This document shows positions 18,487-28,349 of a DNA stretch of 64,000 nucleotides, piece after piece (the stretch's first letter is position 1; each line of letters begins with the position of its first letter). Location of the stretch: contig JAQCEQ010000001.1 in assembly GCA_027618565.1 (NCBI GenBank), forward strand, positions 1-64,000, in the 5' to 3' direction. The position numbers and the translations under genes are program-made. This DNA comes from Planctomycetota bacterium. GTDB taxonomy: Bacteria; Planctomycetota; Phycisphaerae; Phycisphaerales; SM1A02. Below the pieces are notes generated by a model. The model was given only the letters and a program-made list of their open reading frames with translations. It had not been told where the DNA came from and did no database searches.

Positions 18487-19587
18487 GGCTGGCGCCAAGT
18501 GTGCTGGTGTGTGCGCGGCCAAAGTCGCGTCGCCAAAGAGAAACGCCACCTGCGAGGGGTCGATGGCCAGGCGCACGGCGTCGCCACCCTTGAGATGCCA
18601 GCGGGGATTGTGCTCTAGCACAGTGATTTCCGTGCCGCCGCACGCCACGGTGTGTCGTGCCGTTGCCCCCAGGTTCATCGACCTGACCAGGCGGCCCCGT
18701 GCCAGCTCATGCATGCCGGGGGGAACGATGGTCGCCACGAGTTGGATCGCCTCGGGACGGATGCTCGCCATCGCCTGGCCGACTCGCTCGGTCTGGTCGA
18801 CGCGAATGTCGCCGATGGGCGTGCTAGCGATGAAGCCGCTGCCCGACGCCCCCGAGACCGTCGCCGGGAGCAAGTTGGTCTCGCCCAGGAAGGTGGCGAT
18901 GAAGCGACTCTTCGGCCGCGAGTAAACCTCTCTCGGCGGTCCGACTTGCTCCATCCGCCCCTCGTGCATGACCGCCATGCGATCCGCCATCGAGAGCGCT
19001 TCTTCCTGATCGTGCGTCACATACACCGCCGTCATTCCCGCGTGCCGGCAGATGCGCACGATTTCCGAGCGCATCTCCACGCGCAGTTTTGCGTCCAGGT
19101 TGGAGAGAGGCTCGTCCAGCAACAGGATCTGCGGCCCAAAGGCGACTGCGCGAGCGAGCGCGACACGCTGCTGCTGCCCACCGGAGAGTTCGCTCGGCTT
19201 GCGCCGGGCGTATGGCTCCATGCGAACCAGCGCGAGGGCCTCAGCGACCCGGCGCGCGCGATCCGCGGCGGACACCTTGGCCACTTCCAGGCCAAACGCG
19301 ATGTTTTGCTCCACCGTCATGTGCGGCCACAGTGCGTAGCTCTGGAAGACCATGCCGCACCGGCGCTTTTCGGCCACGGTGGCGGTGACATCGCGGTCCC
19401 CAAACAGAATCCGGCCGGAACTGGGCGCGATAAATCCCGCGATCATTCGAAGAATCGTGGTCTTGCCGCAGCCAGACCCGCCGAGCAGGAAGAACAGTTC
19501 TCCCGGCTCGATCCGCAGGGACACTTCCTTGACGACGGGAGTGGTGCCGTACGACTTGCTCAGGGACTCAAGCGTGATCGGCACCAT
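18478..19587 (-). CDS. ABC transporter ATP-binding protein (MalK/PotA/FbpC type)
   Basis: The 369-residue protein contains a complete ABC nucleotide-binding domain: Walker A GGSGCGKTT, the Q-loop, signature LSGGQQQRVALARA, Walker B ILLLDEPLSNLDAKLR and the H-loop AVYVTHDQEEALSMADRMA. The last 120 residues form a TOBE-like regulatory domain (FLGETNLLPATVSG, MASIRPEAIQLV). This architecture powers importers for iron(III), polyamines or sugars of the CUT1/PotA class. No permease or binding protein is adjacent, so its partners must be elsewhere. ATG 19587 is preferred; the open frame runs further upstream but overlaps the divergent DciA-like gene, 16 bases away. Confidence 0.92.
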   Translation of the reverse strand: MVPITLESLSKSYGTTPVVKEVSLRIEPGELFFLLGGSGCGKTTILRMIAGFIAPSSGRILFGDRDVTATVAEKRRCGMVFQSYALWPHMTVEQNIAFGLEVAKVSAADRARRVAEALALVRMEPYARRKPSELSGGQQQRVALARAVAFGPQILLLDEPLSNLDAKLRVEMRSEIVRICRHAGMTAVYVTHDQEEALSMADRMAVMHEGRMEQVGPPREVYSRPKSRFIATFLGETNLLPATVSGASGSGFIASTPIGDIRVDQTERVGQAMASIRPEAIQLVATIVPPGMHELARGRLVRSMNLGATARHTVACGGTEITVLEHNPRWHLKGGDAVRLAIDPSQVAFLFGDATLAAHTPAHLAPASG

Positions 19588-19603
19588 GTTTCCAGAGGAT
19601 ACG

Positions 19604-20044
19604 ATGCGCTCCGTGCCCGACACCCCGCGCGAGACCACGGCTCCGGAGGCTGGAGGCCAAGCGCTGACCCCACAGGATCGAGCCGCGCAGTACCAGCTGG
19701 CGCAGCTGCAGCGATGGCGCGGTGGCACGGGCCGGCGCGAACCTGCACCCTTGAGCGAAGAGTGGAAGCGCATCGGCGCTCAGGTGCGCCGAGACCACAA
19801 GCGCGTGGGGAGCGTGGTGGAGGCATGGGAACTCTGCGTGCCCGAGGCGTTGCGGGAGCACTGCCGCGTGGATGGCTATGCGCGAGGCGTGCTCACGGTC
19901 GCGGTGGAGAGTGCACCGGCTCGCTTTGAGTTGGACCGCGCGCTGCGCGGAGGGCTGGATGGCCGATTGCGACAGCTCCTGGGCACCGCGTTCCAGCGCG
20001 TGCGATGCGTTTCGGCTCCAATCGACCCGGTGGCCGGTGCGTAA
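19604..20044 (+). CDS. DciA-like (DUF721) protein, putative replicative helicase loader
   Basis: A 146-residue protein whose C-terminal 90 residues fit the DUF721/DciA domain: VGSVVEAWELCVPEALREHC, then VDGYARGVLTVAVESAPARF and a final helix with LRQLLGTAFQRVR. DciA loads or recruits the DnaB helicase in most bacteria that lack DnaC. The N-terminal 45 residues are low complexity and probably disordered. The ATG at 19604 is used because the upstream frame overlaps the divergent ABC gene. dciA often lies near the replication origin, which fits the yidC-mnmE block just downstream, but no dnaA or gyrB is seen here. Confidence 0.78.
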   Translation: MRSVPDTPRETTAPEAGGQALTPQDRAAQYQLAQLQRWRGGTGRREPAPLSEEWKRIGAQVRRDHKRVGSVVEAWELCVPEALREHCRVDGYARGVLTVAVESAPARFELDRALRGGLDGRLRQLLGTAFQRVRCVSAPIDPVAGA

Positions 20045-20097
20045 GGGGACGGCCGTTCAACGGCACTTTGTGATGGGACCACAGGCGAGTTCGGACA

Positions 20098-20514
20098 TCA
20101 CTCCCCCGGCGCCACGCCCTCGGTGGTGGCGATCGCTTGCCGGAGCGCTGCCGGCATGGGGCACGCCCGTCCGTCGCGATCGACGCAACCAAGCGTGGTA
20201 CGGGCGACCGAGATCACTTCAGGCCCGCGCCGCACCTCATATTCGTGCAGGATCTTCACGGCCCCAACCTCCACGACATGGGTGCGCAGCGTGAGGAGGT
20301 CGTCGTAGCGCGCGGGGCGGCGATACCGCAGTTCCAGCTTGACCACCACCAGGAAGTGGCCCGCCGACTCCATCTCGCGGTAGGTGGTGCCGGTCGCTCG
20401 CAGAAGTTCCGTCCGGCCCATCTCCAGCCAGATCGGGTAGGTGGCATGGTGCACAACGCCCATCGGATCGCACTCTGCGTATCGAACCCTGAACTGCATC
20501 TCGCCAACGGTCAT
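20098..20514 (-). CDS. Acyl-CoA thioesterase of the YbgC/FadM hot-dog family
   Basis: This 138-residue hot-dog fold protein has the 4-hydroxybenzoyl-CoA thioesterase/YbgC active-site signature: VRYAECDPMGVVHHATYPIW, with the catalytic Asp, followed by LEMGRTELLRATGTTYREME and LELRYRRPARYDDLLTL. It hydrolyses short- or medium-chain acyl-CoA, and in many Gram-negative bacteria it belongs to the Tol-Pal or envelope-lipid context. It lies 37 bases downstream of mnmE on the same strand and is probably the last gene of a yidC-mnmE operon. The ATG at 20514 gives the normal family length. Confidence 0.9.
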   Translation of the reverse strand: MTVGEMQFRVRYAECDPMGVVHHATYPIWLEMGRTELLRATGTTYREMESAGHFLVVVKLELRYRRPARYDDLLTLRTHVVEVGAVKILHEYEVRRGPEVISVARTTLGCVDRDGRACPMPAALRQAIATTEGVAPGE

Positions 20515-20551
20515 GCGGACACGGTAGCGGATCGATCCCGCCACCCCCGGC

Positions 20552-21925
20552 TCACTTCCCGACACAAAACCGGGAGAACACCTCGCCCAGCACATCGTCA
20601 CCGGTGAGGCGGCCGCTGACACTCCCCAGCGCGTCGAGGGCTCGACGCAGCCCCTCCGCCACCAGTTCCGGCTGGTGGATGGCTCGAATGTCCGTCGACA
20701 ACGCCCGTTGCGCGTCCTCCACCGATTGGATGGCCACTTGGATGGCCCGGAGGTGCCGCGCGCGAGACACGACGGCGGCGTGGGATCCCTGCCACCGCGC
20801 GAGCGATGCGGCCACGGTGACGCAGAGTGTGTCCAGCCCCTCGCCTGTCTTGGCTGACACGCGGATCGCCGCGACCGCGGGTTGCTCGACGCCGTCCTCA
20901 CCGTCGATGATCCCAAGGTCCGCGCAGGTCACGACCGAGATCACGCGCCCGGGACGGGTTCCGTCCGCCGCAGCCGCCGACCCCCCGCGCGCGCACGCCA
21001 GGATCACTGTCGCGCCCTTGATCTCCCGCTCGATCACCGCGCGCACCGGGTTGCGAAATGGGTCTCCATCACCGGGCACTCCGGGAAGATCGACCAACTC
21101 GCACTCGATCAAGCTCCCCGCCGCGCCTCGGACGCGCCATCGCTCCACCAGCGCGTCGCGGGTGGTTCCCGCCACATCCGCCTCCACGGCCCGGCGCCGC
21201 CCGAGCAGCGCGTTGAAGAGCGTGCTCTTGCCGGCGTTGGGTGTGCCGCACAGGACAACTCGCGGGGCACCGGTCACCACTTCCTTGGTGTGACAACCCT
21301 CGGCGGCGGCCTCCAGCTGCAGGCCCAGCGCGTCGCAGCGCTCACGAAGGTCCCCCGCGGCGATGGGTACCACATCCTCCTCGTCAGTGAAGTCAATCCC
21401 CGCCTCCACCAGGGCCAGCATCGAGAGAATGTCCCGCTGCCAACCGTCGCACAAGCGACCCAGCCGTCCCTCGCGCAGGCGCCGCGCCGCTCGCAGCCCG
21501 TCGTCGTCCACCGCCGAGATGGTCGCGGCTACGCCCTCCGCCTCCTCAAGCGACAGTCTCCCGTTGAGAAACGCCCGCATGGAGAACTCGCCGGCTTCGG
21601 CGGGTCGAGCCCCGCAGCCACACAACGCCTCCAGGACCGCCGACGCCACTCCTCCGGGCACCAGAAACTCCACGGTGTCCTCGCCCGTGGCCGAGTTTGA
21701 TGCTGGGAGCCAGACCGCAAGCGTGCGCAGGCTGCCACGCCCGGGAAGGTGCAGCGTGGTGGGTCGCACGCCGCGCCCGGGCGGTGCGCCCGCGCGTGCG
21801 ATGTCGCCGCCCATGCCCATCCTGCTCGCCACCTCGCACGCCGCGCTCCCGCTCACGCGGACGACGCACCGCACGCCTGCGGCGTCACCTGAAATCGCGG
21901 CGATCGTGTCCGCGATCCCGTGCAC
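20552..21925 (-). CDS. mnmE: tRNA uridine-5-carboxymethylaminomethyl(34) synthesis GTPase MnmE
   Basis: MnmE works with MnmG to modify the wobble uridine (U34) of several tRNAs. The 457-residue protein starts with the tetrahydrofolate-binding domain (MHGIADTIAAISGDAAGVRC). It then has a helical domain with an embedded GTPase: G1 GTPNAGKSTLFNALLGRRRA, G2 AGTTRDALVERW, G3 DLPGVPG. It ends FCVGK, where the Cys is the conserved C-terminal residue. Length is normal for the family. It starts 3 bases after the yidC stop, indicating an operon; yidC-mnmE adjacency is common near bacterial origins. Confidence 0.96.
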   Translation of the reverse strand: MHGIADTIAAISGDAAGVRCVVRVSGSAACEVASRMGMGGDIARAGAPPGRGVRPTTLHLPGRGSLRTLAVWLPASNSATGEDTVEFLVPGGVASAVLEALCGCGARPAEAGEFSMRAFLNGRLSLEEAEGVAATISAVDDDGLRAARRLREGRLGRLCDGWQRDILSMLALVEAGIDFTDEEDVVPIAAGDLRERCDALGLQLEAAAEGCHTKEVVTGAPRVVLCGTPNAGKSTLFNALLGRRRAVEADVAGTTRDALVERWRVRGAAGSLIECELVDLPGVPGDGDPFRNPVRAVIEREIKGATVILACARGGSAAAADGTRPGRVISVVTCADLGIIDGEDGVEQPAVAAIRVSAKTGEGLDTLCVTVAASLARWQGSHAAVVSRARHLRAIQVAIQSVEDAQRALSTDIRAIHQPELVAEGLRRALDALGSVSGRLTGDDVLGEVFSRFCVGK

Positions 21926-21928
21926 GGC

Positions 21929-24133
21929 TCACTCGCGATCCTTGAAGGTCTTCTTGTCGTTGCGCGACTGGAGACGGTCCAGCGCGTCGGCATAGCGGCG
22001 ACCAGCCTCGTCCTTGGGCTTGACCGCGGCGCGCTTCTTGGGAGTGATGTCCATCTTGGCCACCTCGGCACGGACACGCTTGCTCTCCCAGATCCCGATG
22101 ATGGTGCTGGTCATGATGTAGAGCGTGAGGCCTGACGGCGCCTTGTAGAGCATGACCGGGAAGAGGATGACGGTCATCCACTTCATCATCTTCTGTTGCT
22201 GCTCCTGCTCGGGCGTCAGCGTGGTCATCGATGGCGGCTGCATGTACTTCTGCTGGATGAAGAAGACTGCCCCCATCAACAGTGGCACGACATTGACGCC
22301 CTGCAGCGAGAAGAGCCAGAGGTCGAACGACCGGCCGAAGGTGAAGAAATTGTCTGGTTCCGAGAGGTCGCCCAGGAAGAGCCACCCGCCGAACATCTGG
22401 AAGATGCCGAAGAACGCCGCTTCCTGCCGCAACTCAAAGGCCAAGTACAGAACCGCGTAGAGCGCGATCCAGATCGGCATCTGCAGGAACATCGGGAGGA
22501 ACCCACCCAGGCAGCCGAGCGGGTTGACGCCATACTCTGAGTAGAGCCGCATTTGCTCCTGCTGCATCCGCTTCGGCTCGTCCTTGTATCGCTTCTGCAG
22601 CTCTTCCAGCTCCGGCTTGAGCGCCGACATCACGCGGCCCACTTTCTGCATCTGAATCTGGCTCTTGCGCGTCAGTGGATGCAGTGCGAGGCGCACGACC
22701 ACCACGAGCGCGATGATCGCCAGTCCCCAGTCGAAGAAGACATGGTTGTGGAGCATCCCGAGAAACACCACCAGGCCGTCGGCCAGCCAGGCGAAGGTGC
22801 ACCAGCTGCAGCAGCCGCTCATCTGGTAGACGATGAGTCCAACCATCCCCAGCGCCCCGTACGGCTCATCGTCGATCAAGACGCTGCGCGAGAGCGGACC
22901 GGCGTAGGCGGCGAAGTCAAGGTCAGCCGCGGTGCCGGGGGCAACCTCGCGCGGGGACATCGCCATGATGCTGAACATCGCCGGCGCGACCCCCACACCC
23001 TGCTGTCCGTACACCGTGGCGACGGTATCAGCCAGGCTCTTGCCGCTCGCCCCAGGCACTCCGGCGCCAACGCCTTCGGTGAAGGGGGCGTGGATCGCAA
23101 AGGCGAAGTATCGATTGGTCGAGCCGAACCAGGACAGCGACTCTCCGGCGCGATCCTGCGCAGGCCAGAGGATCGCGCTTCCGGATTCCTCCACCATGGA
23201 CGCCACGGTCGAACGCTCGATCATCCCGTCGTTGGAGACGACGGTGGCCTGCGATGGATCCCGCTCCTTCGGGAGCAGGTAGCCGAACTGGAATCGACGG
23301 ACATCCAGGAGTCCGTTCGCTTCCAGCGCAAGGTCACCCGGTCCATACATCCACAGCTGCGACTGGATCGGAGCGGCAGTGAGATTCTCGACGCGATGTG
23401 TGACCAGGAGGTCAAATCCCTCGCCGGCGAAGGTGATCGTTCTCGTGACGCGAGCCACCGGCGATGGCGCGCTCACCGACTCACCCACAACATCGCCGCG
23501 AACGATCTCCGTCACGAAGGTGCCCGGGCTCGTCTCCGACCACACGGCACCGAAGAGTTCGGCTCGCACCCCGTCAATCATGATGCTGTGCACGGCCAGC
23601 ATCGGGACCAGTTCGGGCGTCGTGTCCACGGAGCCCGCCGCACGCGGGAGGAAGCCCTCTGGACGCAGCGTGTAGCGAGCGCTGTCGGGCGGCAGTGGCT
23701 TGCTCGAATCCAGCGCGTGCGCCTTGGCTGCGCGCGACTCCTCCGCCGTGTTCCAGTACTCGCTGAAGACAATCTGAGAGATGCCCGCCGCGCCCGGGGT
23801 GAAGTCGACGCGCATGCGCGCGTGCGCCGGGTCCAGGGAACCAAGCGAGGTGAGCGGCCCGGTTCCCGATGGCGCCCGGGCGGCGAGCTGGCCAGCCGAG
23901 ACAACGCTGGCCGACGGAGATGGCTCGGTCGCGGTCACCGCCGGAGCTGCGTCGCCTGCCTGCGCCGCCTCCATCGCCACGACCGTGGCCGCGGGCAATG
24001 CCGTCTCGGCGTTGGTGCCTTCCGTTGGCCGGTTCCTCGGCGTGCCCTGCATCATCGCCACGACGATGCCGAGCGCGATGAGGCCAACGACCAGTGGAAC
24101 GACAACGCGTGCGATGCTCGACTTGTTCTTCAT
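21929..24133 (-). CDS. yidC: Membrane protein insertase YidC
   Basis: YidC inserts and folds inner-membrane proteins, alone or with Sec. The 734-residue protein has the Gram-negative architecture: an N-terminal anchor (VVVPLVVGLIALGIVVAMM), a long periplasmic beta domain of about 400 residues, and a C-terminal five-helix insertase domain. The last includes FFDWGLAIIALVVVVRLALH with the essential membrane Arg, MSALKPELEELQKRYKDEPK in the cytoplasmic hairpin, and QMPIWIALYAVLYLAFELR. The tail after the last helix is basic. mnmE follows after 3 bases. It is slightly longer than the usual 540-620 residues, because of the periplasmic part. Confidence 0.96.
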   Translation of the reverse strand: MKNKSSIARVVVPLVVGLIALGIVVAMMQGTPRNRPTEGTNAETALPAATVVAMEAAQAGDAAPAVTATEPSPSASVVSAGQLAARAPSGTGPLTSLGSLDPAHARMRVDFTPGAAGISQIVFSEYWNTAEESRAAKAHALDSSKPLPPDSARYTLRPEGFLPRAAGSVDTTPELVPMLAVHSIMIDGVRAELFGAVWSETSPGTFVTEIVRGDVVGESVSAPSPVARVTRTITFAGEGFDLLVTHRVENLTAAPIQSQLWMYGPGDLALEANGLLDVRRFQFGYLLPKERDPSQATVVSNDGMIERSTVASMVEESGSAILWPAQDRAGESLSWFGSTNRYFAFAIHAPFTEGVGAGVPGASGKSLADTVATVYGQQGVGVAPAMFSIMAMSPREVAPGTAADLDFAAYAGPLSRSVLIDDEPYGALGMVGLIVYQMSGCCSWCTFAWLADGLVVFLGMLHNHVFFDWGLAIIALVVVVRLALHPLTRKSQIQMQKVGRVMSALKPELEELQKRYKDEPKRMQQEQMRLYSEYGVNPLGCLGGFLPMFLQMPIWIALYAVLYLAFELRQEAAFFGIFQMFGGWLFLGDLSEPDNFFTFGRSFDLWLFSLQGVNVVPLLMGAVFFIQQKYMQPPSMTTLTPEQEQQQKMMKWMTVILFPVMLYKAPSGLTLYIMTSTIIGIWESKRVRAEVAKMDITPKKRAAVKPKDEAGRRYADALDRLQSRNDKKTFKDRE

Positions 24134-24202
24134 GGCAGGAGGCAGTCCGGAGGACGGGAGGGGCAGGCGGAACCGGGAGTCATGGGCGAGGAGCCGAAAT
24201 GG

Positions 24203-24988
24203 TCATCGACCCTGCAACAGGCGCTCGCCCAGCCAGTCTGGAAGTTCGTCGATGGCGCGGATCTTCTCGACCGTCTCGTCGATGGGGTACTCGACCCGGT
24301 AGAAGGTCACCTTGCCGCCGACCGCCTTGGAGGGCTCGTGCTCCAGGATCGCGTAGCTGGCGCGCGGATCCTGGTCGCGCGGCTGACCCACGGAACCGGG
24401 GTTGATGATCACCTTCTCGGTGTCGGAAATGTCAAAGGTGTTGTCGTCCAGGTCTTCCAGGTAGAAGAATTCGGGGTCATCGGTGAACACACCGGGGAAG
24501 TGGGTGTGGCCAACAAGGCACGCGCGGTCGATGCGCTCGAAGACGCTGGCCAGCTTGGAGGGGGACTGCACGACATCGTCGGGAAAGAGGTATTCGTTGA
24601 CCGGCCGCCGCGGCGATCCGTGGACGGCGAGGATGTCTCCTTCCACGACCCGAACGCGCATCCGCCCCAGGAACTCCCAGCGGCGCCGGACTGTTTCCGT
24701 GTCCCAACGGTCGTTTGGTTCCAGCTGGCGACGAGTCCAAAAGGCCGCGCGCTCGGCGGCCGCGTTGAAGTTGGTTGGCTCGTAGAGGACGGCGTAGTCG
24801 TGGTTGCCCAGCAGGCTCCACTCGCACCGATCCGCCACCAGATCCACGCACTCGGCGGGATCGGGGCCATAGCCAATGACATCCCCCAGGCTCAGAATCC
24901 GGTCCACACCCTGCGAATCGATGTGTGCCAGAACGGCCTTGAGGGCCGCCAGGTTGGCGTGGACATCACTGATGAGGGCTGTTCGCAT
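24203..24988 (-). CDS. Metallophosphoesterase (YfcE/calcineurin-like)
   Basis: A 261-residue cytoplasmic phosphoesterase with dinuclear metal-binding motifs: ALISDVHANLAALKAVL (D-x-H), ILSLGDVIGYGPDPAECVDL (G-D), SLLGNHDYAVL (G-N-H-D), VVEGDILAVHGSPRRPVNEY and CLVGHTHFPGVF (G-H-T-H), plus INPGSVGQPRDQDPRASY. This is the pattern of the YfcE/MJ0936-like phosphodiesterases. The substrate is unknown. The ATG at 24988 is chosen because MRTALISDVH is the family N-terminus. It lies 69 bases upstream of yidC on the same strand, and its start is 95 bases from the divergent lpd gene. Confidence 0.9.
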   Translation of the reverse strand: MRTALISDVHANLAALKAVLAHIDSQGVDRILSLGDVIGYGPDPAECVDLVADRCEWSLLGNHDYAVLYEPTNFNAAAERAAFWTRRQLEPNDRWDTETVRRRWEFLGRMRVRVVEGDILAVHGSPRRPVNEYLFPDDVVQSPSKLASVFERIDRACLVGHTHFPGVFTDDPEFFYLEDLDDNTFDISDTEKVIINPGSVGQPRDQDPRASYAILEHEPSKAVGGKVTFYRVEYPIDETVEKIRAIDELPDWLGERLLQGR

Positions 24989-25083
24989 CGTGCTGGAGCC
25001 GGGCAACCCCATTGCGGCCACAGGAGGGTCGATCGTAGCACCTCCCATCCCAAAACGCCGCCAACCCTAGAATCCCCGCCCCT

Positions 25084-26571
<1,488 letters not shown>

Positions 26572-26619
26572 TTCGCCTCGGACGACGATCCGAACGCAGG
26601 CCGGCAGGAAACGACCAAA

Positions 26620-26648
26620 GCCGGATCCCGCACCGTGCGGGACCCGGC
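26620..26648. terminator. Bidirectional terminator-like hairpin
   Basis: A 13-base-pair stem with one mismatch (left arm from 26620, right arm ending 26648) encloses a three-base loop. It stands between the convergent lpdA and the small secreted protein gene. On the minus strand it is followed by TTTGGTCGTTT, which resembles a rho-independent tail. On the plus strand no clear U-run follows. Confidence 0.55.
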
Positions 26649-26691
26649 CTGGCGGGTCGATCTCGAAGGGCCTTCCTCTCCGGGGAGACGA

Positions 26692-26961
26692 TCAGCCAAC
26701 CGGCTTGTCGTATCCCATCCGGTTGCACCAGTGGCAGTACCAGCGGAAGATGATCTCTTCTTGCATCGTGTGGGACCACATCGGGCCAAACTCCAGCATC
26801 ATGAAGAGGCTGAACTCCGCTGGGTATCCCACGGGTGGATCGAACTTCTGCAACTTTGGTGCATCGTCATCGGTCGAACTGGCACTGACGATGGCACCGG
26901 CTCCGGCAACCAACAAGGTCGCGGCTGTCACCAGAAACATGTGGCGAAAGGCATCCATCAT
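26692..26961 (-). CDS. Small secreted protein coupled to an XRE regulator
   Basis: An 89-residue protein with an N-terminal signal peptide (MMDAFRHMFLVTAATLLVAG then AGAIVSASS) and a mature part of about 60 residues. The mature part includes a hydrophobic segment (YPAEFSLFMMLEFGPMW) and a YCHWC motif near the C-terminus, which could bind metal or form a disulfide. I do not recognise the family. Its ATG overlaps the stop of the upstream XRE/helical-repeat regulator in an ATGA arrangement, and AAGGAGG lies at normal spacing before the start, so expression is strongly coupled. It may be a signal, a ligand or an effector regulated by that protein. Confidence 0.75.
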   Translation of the reverse strand: MMDAFRHMFLVTAATLLVAGAGAIVSASSTDDDAPKLQKFDPPVGYPAEFSLFMMLEFGPMWSHTMQEEIIFRWYCHWCNRMGYDKPVG

Positions 26962-28214
26962 GCGCCTCCTTGGTTGATACCGCTGAGCACTCCGGCGTGC
27001 TCGAGAATTCTCCACCCGGTATCGCGGAAATGCGGGAATCGACCCATCGTGCCGGCGATGATCCGCACATCCTCGTCGTCTAGAACCCAATCGGCCGGAT
27101 CCGCCTCCGGGCCACCACCGACATCCTGGCGCCGCAGCCAGTCGTTGGTGAAGGTCCGCTCGCGCAGGCTCCAGTTGTCCAGGCGCTCGGCAATCTCGCC
27201 GCTCTTCGTCGTGAACACCGCGACCTGGCGCGAGACCAGCGGGCCGTTGAGGTGCCGAAGCGCGATGTTGCTGCCGTACACGCACCACCAGCCGCGCGCT
27301 TCCAGCACATCGCCGCGCACGGTGGTCGGGTCGATCGCGTCGTCCAGCGATGCCATGATGCGTTCGATGGCACTCGCTGGCGTCTGGTTGCCAAGCACGG
27401 CATCGCACTCCAGGATGGCACCGCGGCAGGTCTGCGCAACGCCCAGGTAACTGAGGTCGTCGTGGTCGCGCGCCAGTTCCTCATAGTGCTCCGCCCCACG
27501 GTGCAGGTCGGTCAAGGCAGCGCCCGCATGCTCAGACGCCTGGTGCGGATCCTGTTCGATGAGCCTGCGAAGCGCGGTGCCCCTGGTGTAGTAGGCAAAG
27601 GCGCGCGCAACTCGCTCGAAGCGTGATGCGGGGGCATCGGCCTCGAACCGATGGATGAGGTCGCTGGCCACACTTCGCGCCTCGAGGAGGTGCCACAGCA
27701 TGCCATGCGCGTTGGCCAAGTTTACTTGCAGCATGAGGCGGAGGTCAGGGGTGACGCCGGGTTCGGCCAGCCCAGCTTGGACCGCAGCGAGTGACCGGGT
27801 GTATCGACCCTGGCCGTCGTAGGCGCCGGCGAGGCGGTTGGCGGAAAGCGCCCGCTCCAGTCCGGTGGTCGCTCGCTGCGCCATGGTGCTTGCCGTCTGT
27901 TCCATTCGCTTCCAGTCGCCGGCGCGGTGGGCCATCAGCGCTTCCGAGTCCAGTTGACGGAAGGTCCGCTCGTCGTGGCAATCCGTCCCGGATGGACGGA
28001 GGACTTCCGCAACCTCGCCCACGGACCAGTCCAGGGCTTCGCTCAGGGCAAACACCAAGTCCAGCTTCGGGTTGCCGCTCGCGGGAACCATCTTGGAGAT
28101 CTCCCGATTGAGGGCTCCCGAGAGTTCCGTCCTGTTCCAGCCGCGGTAGACACGCGCGAGCCCCACCAACTGGGACAGCCGTTCGCGCTGTTCGTACTCT
28201 GTGTTCTTCACCAT
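26958..28214 (-). CDS. XRE-like HTH regulator with helical (TPR-like) repeats
   Basis: A 418-residue protein. Residues 10-70 resemble an XRE helix-turn-helix (LVGLARVYRGWNRTELSGAL, then LDLVFALSEALDWSVGEVAE). The rest is all-helical with TPR-like features (GLERALSANRLAGAYDGQGR, RLMLQVNLANAHGMLWHLLE, ASEHAGAALTDLHRGAEHYE). The HTH-plus-repeat layout recalls the RRNPP regulators of Firmicutes, which bind secreted peptides, but the similarity is architectural only. The strong SD (GAGAGGAGG) before the ATG at 28214 fixes the start. An inverted repeat at 28290-28307 upstream could be its operator. It is translationally coupled to a small secreted protein gene. Confidence 0.82.
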   Translation of the reverse strand: MVKNTEYEQRERLSQLVGLARVYRGWNRTELSGALNREISKMVPASGNPKLDLVFALSEALDWSVGEVAEVLRPSGTDCHDERTFRQLDSEALMAHRAGDWKRMEQTASTMAQRATTGLERALSANRLAGAYDGQGRYTRSLAAVQAGLAEPGVTPDLRLMLQVNLANAHGMLWHLLEARSVASDLIHRFEADAPASRFERVARAFAYYTRGTALRRLIEQDPHQASEHAGAALTDLHRGAEHYEELARDHDDLSYLGVAQTCRGAILECDAVLGNQTPASAIERIMASLDDAIDPTTVRGDVLEARGWWCVYGSNIALRHLNGPLVSRQVAVFTTKSGEIAERLDNWSLRERTFTNDWLRRQDVGGGPEADPADWVLDDEDVRIIAGTMGRFPHFRDTGWRILEHAGVLSGINQGGA

Positions 28215-28289
28215 CGTGCGCCTCCTCTCGGAGCATGCCGAGATCGACCCATCAAGAACAGAAGGTGGCGGAGCGGGACACGCGGCACG

Positions 28290-28307
28290 CCAATTGCCAG
28301 AAATTGG
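28290..28307. promoter_or_regulatory. Operator-like inverted repeat between HTH gene and gmk
   Basis: CCAATT and AATTGG form a perfect 6-base inverted repeat separated by six bases. It sits 76 bases upstream of the XRE regulator start and 43 bases before gmk, in the only AT-rich part of the 135-base divergent intergenic region. Half-sites of this size and spacing are typical for dimeric XRE regulators. This is inference without binding data. Confidence 0.4.
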
Positions 28308-28349
28308 GAAAACTAGACTGCGCTGCCTCGGCCGCTCCCACCCCAGCCC

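Noticed and set aside
20052-20064. Small palindrome GCCGTTCAACGGC after the DciA-like gene
   Set aside because: The loop is a single base and no U-run follows, so it is unlikely to be a terminator.
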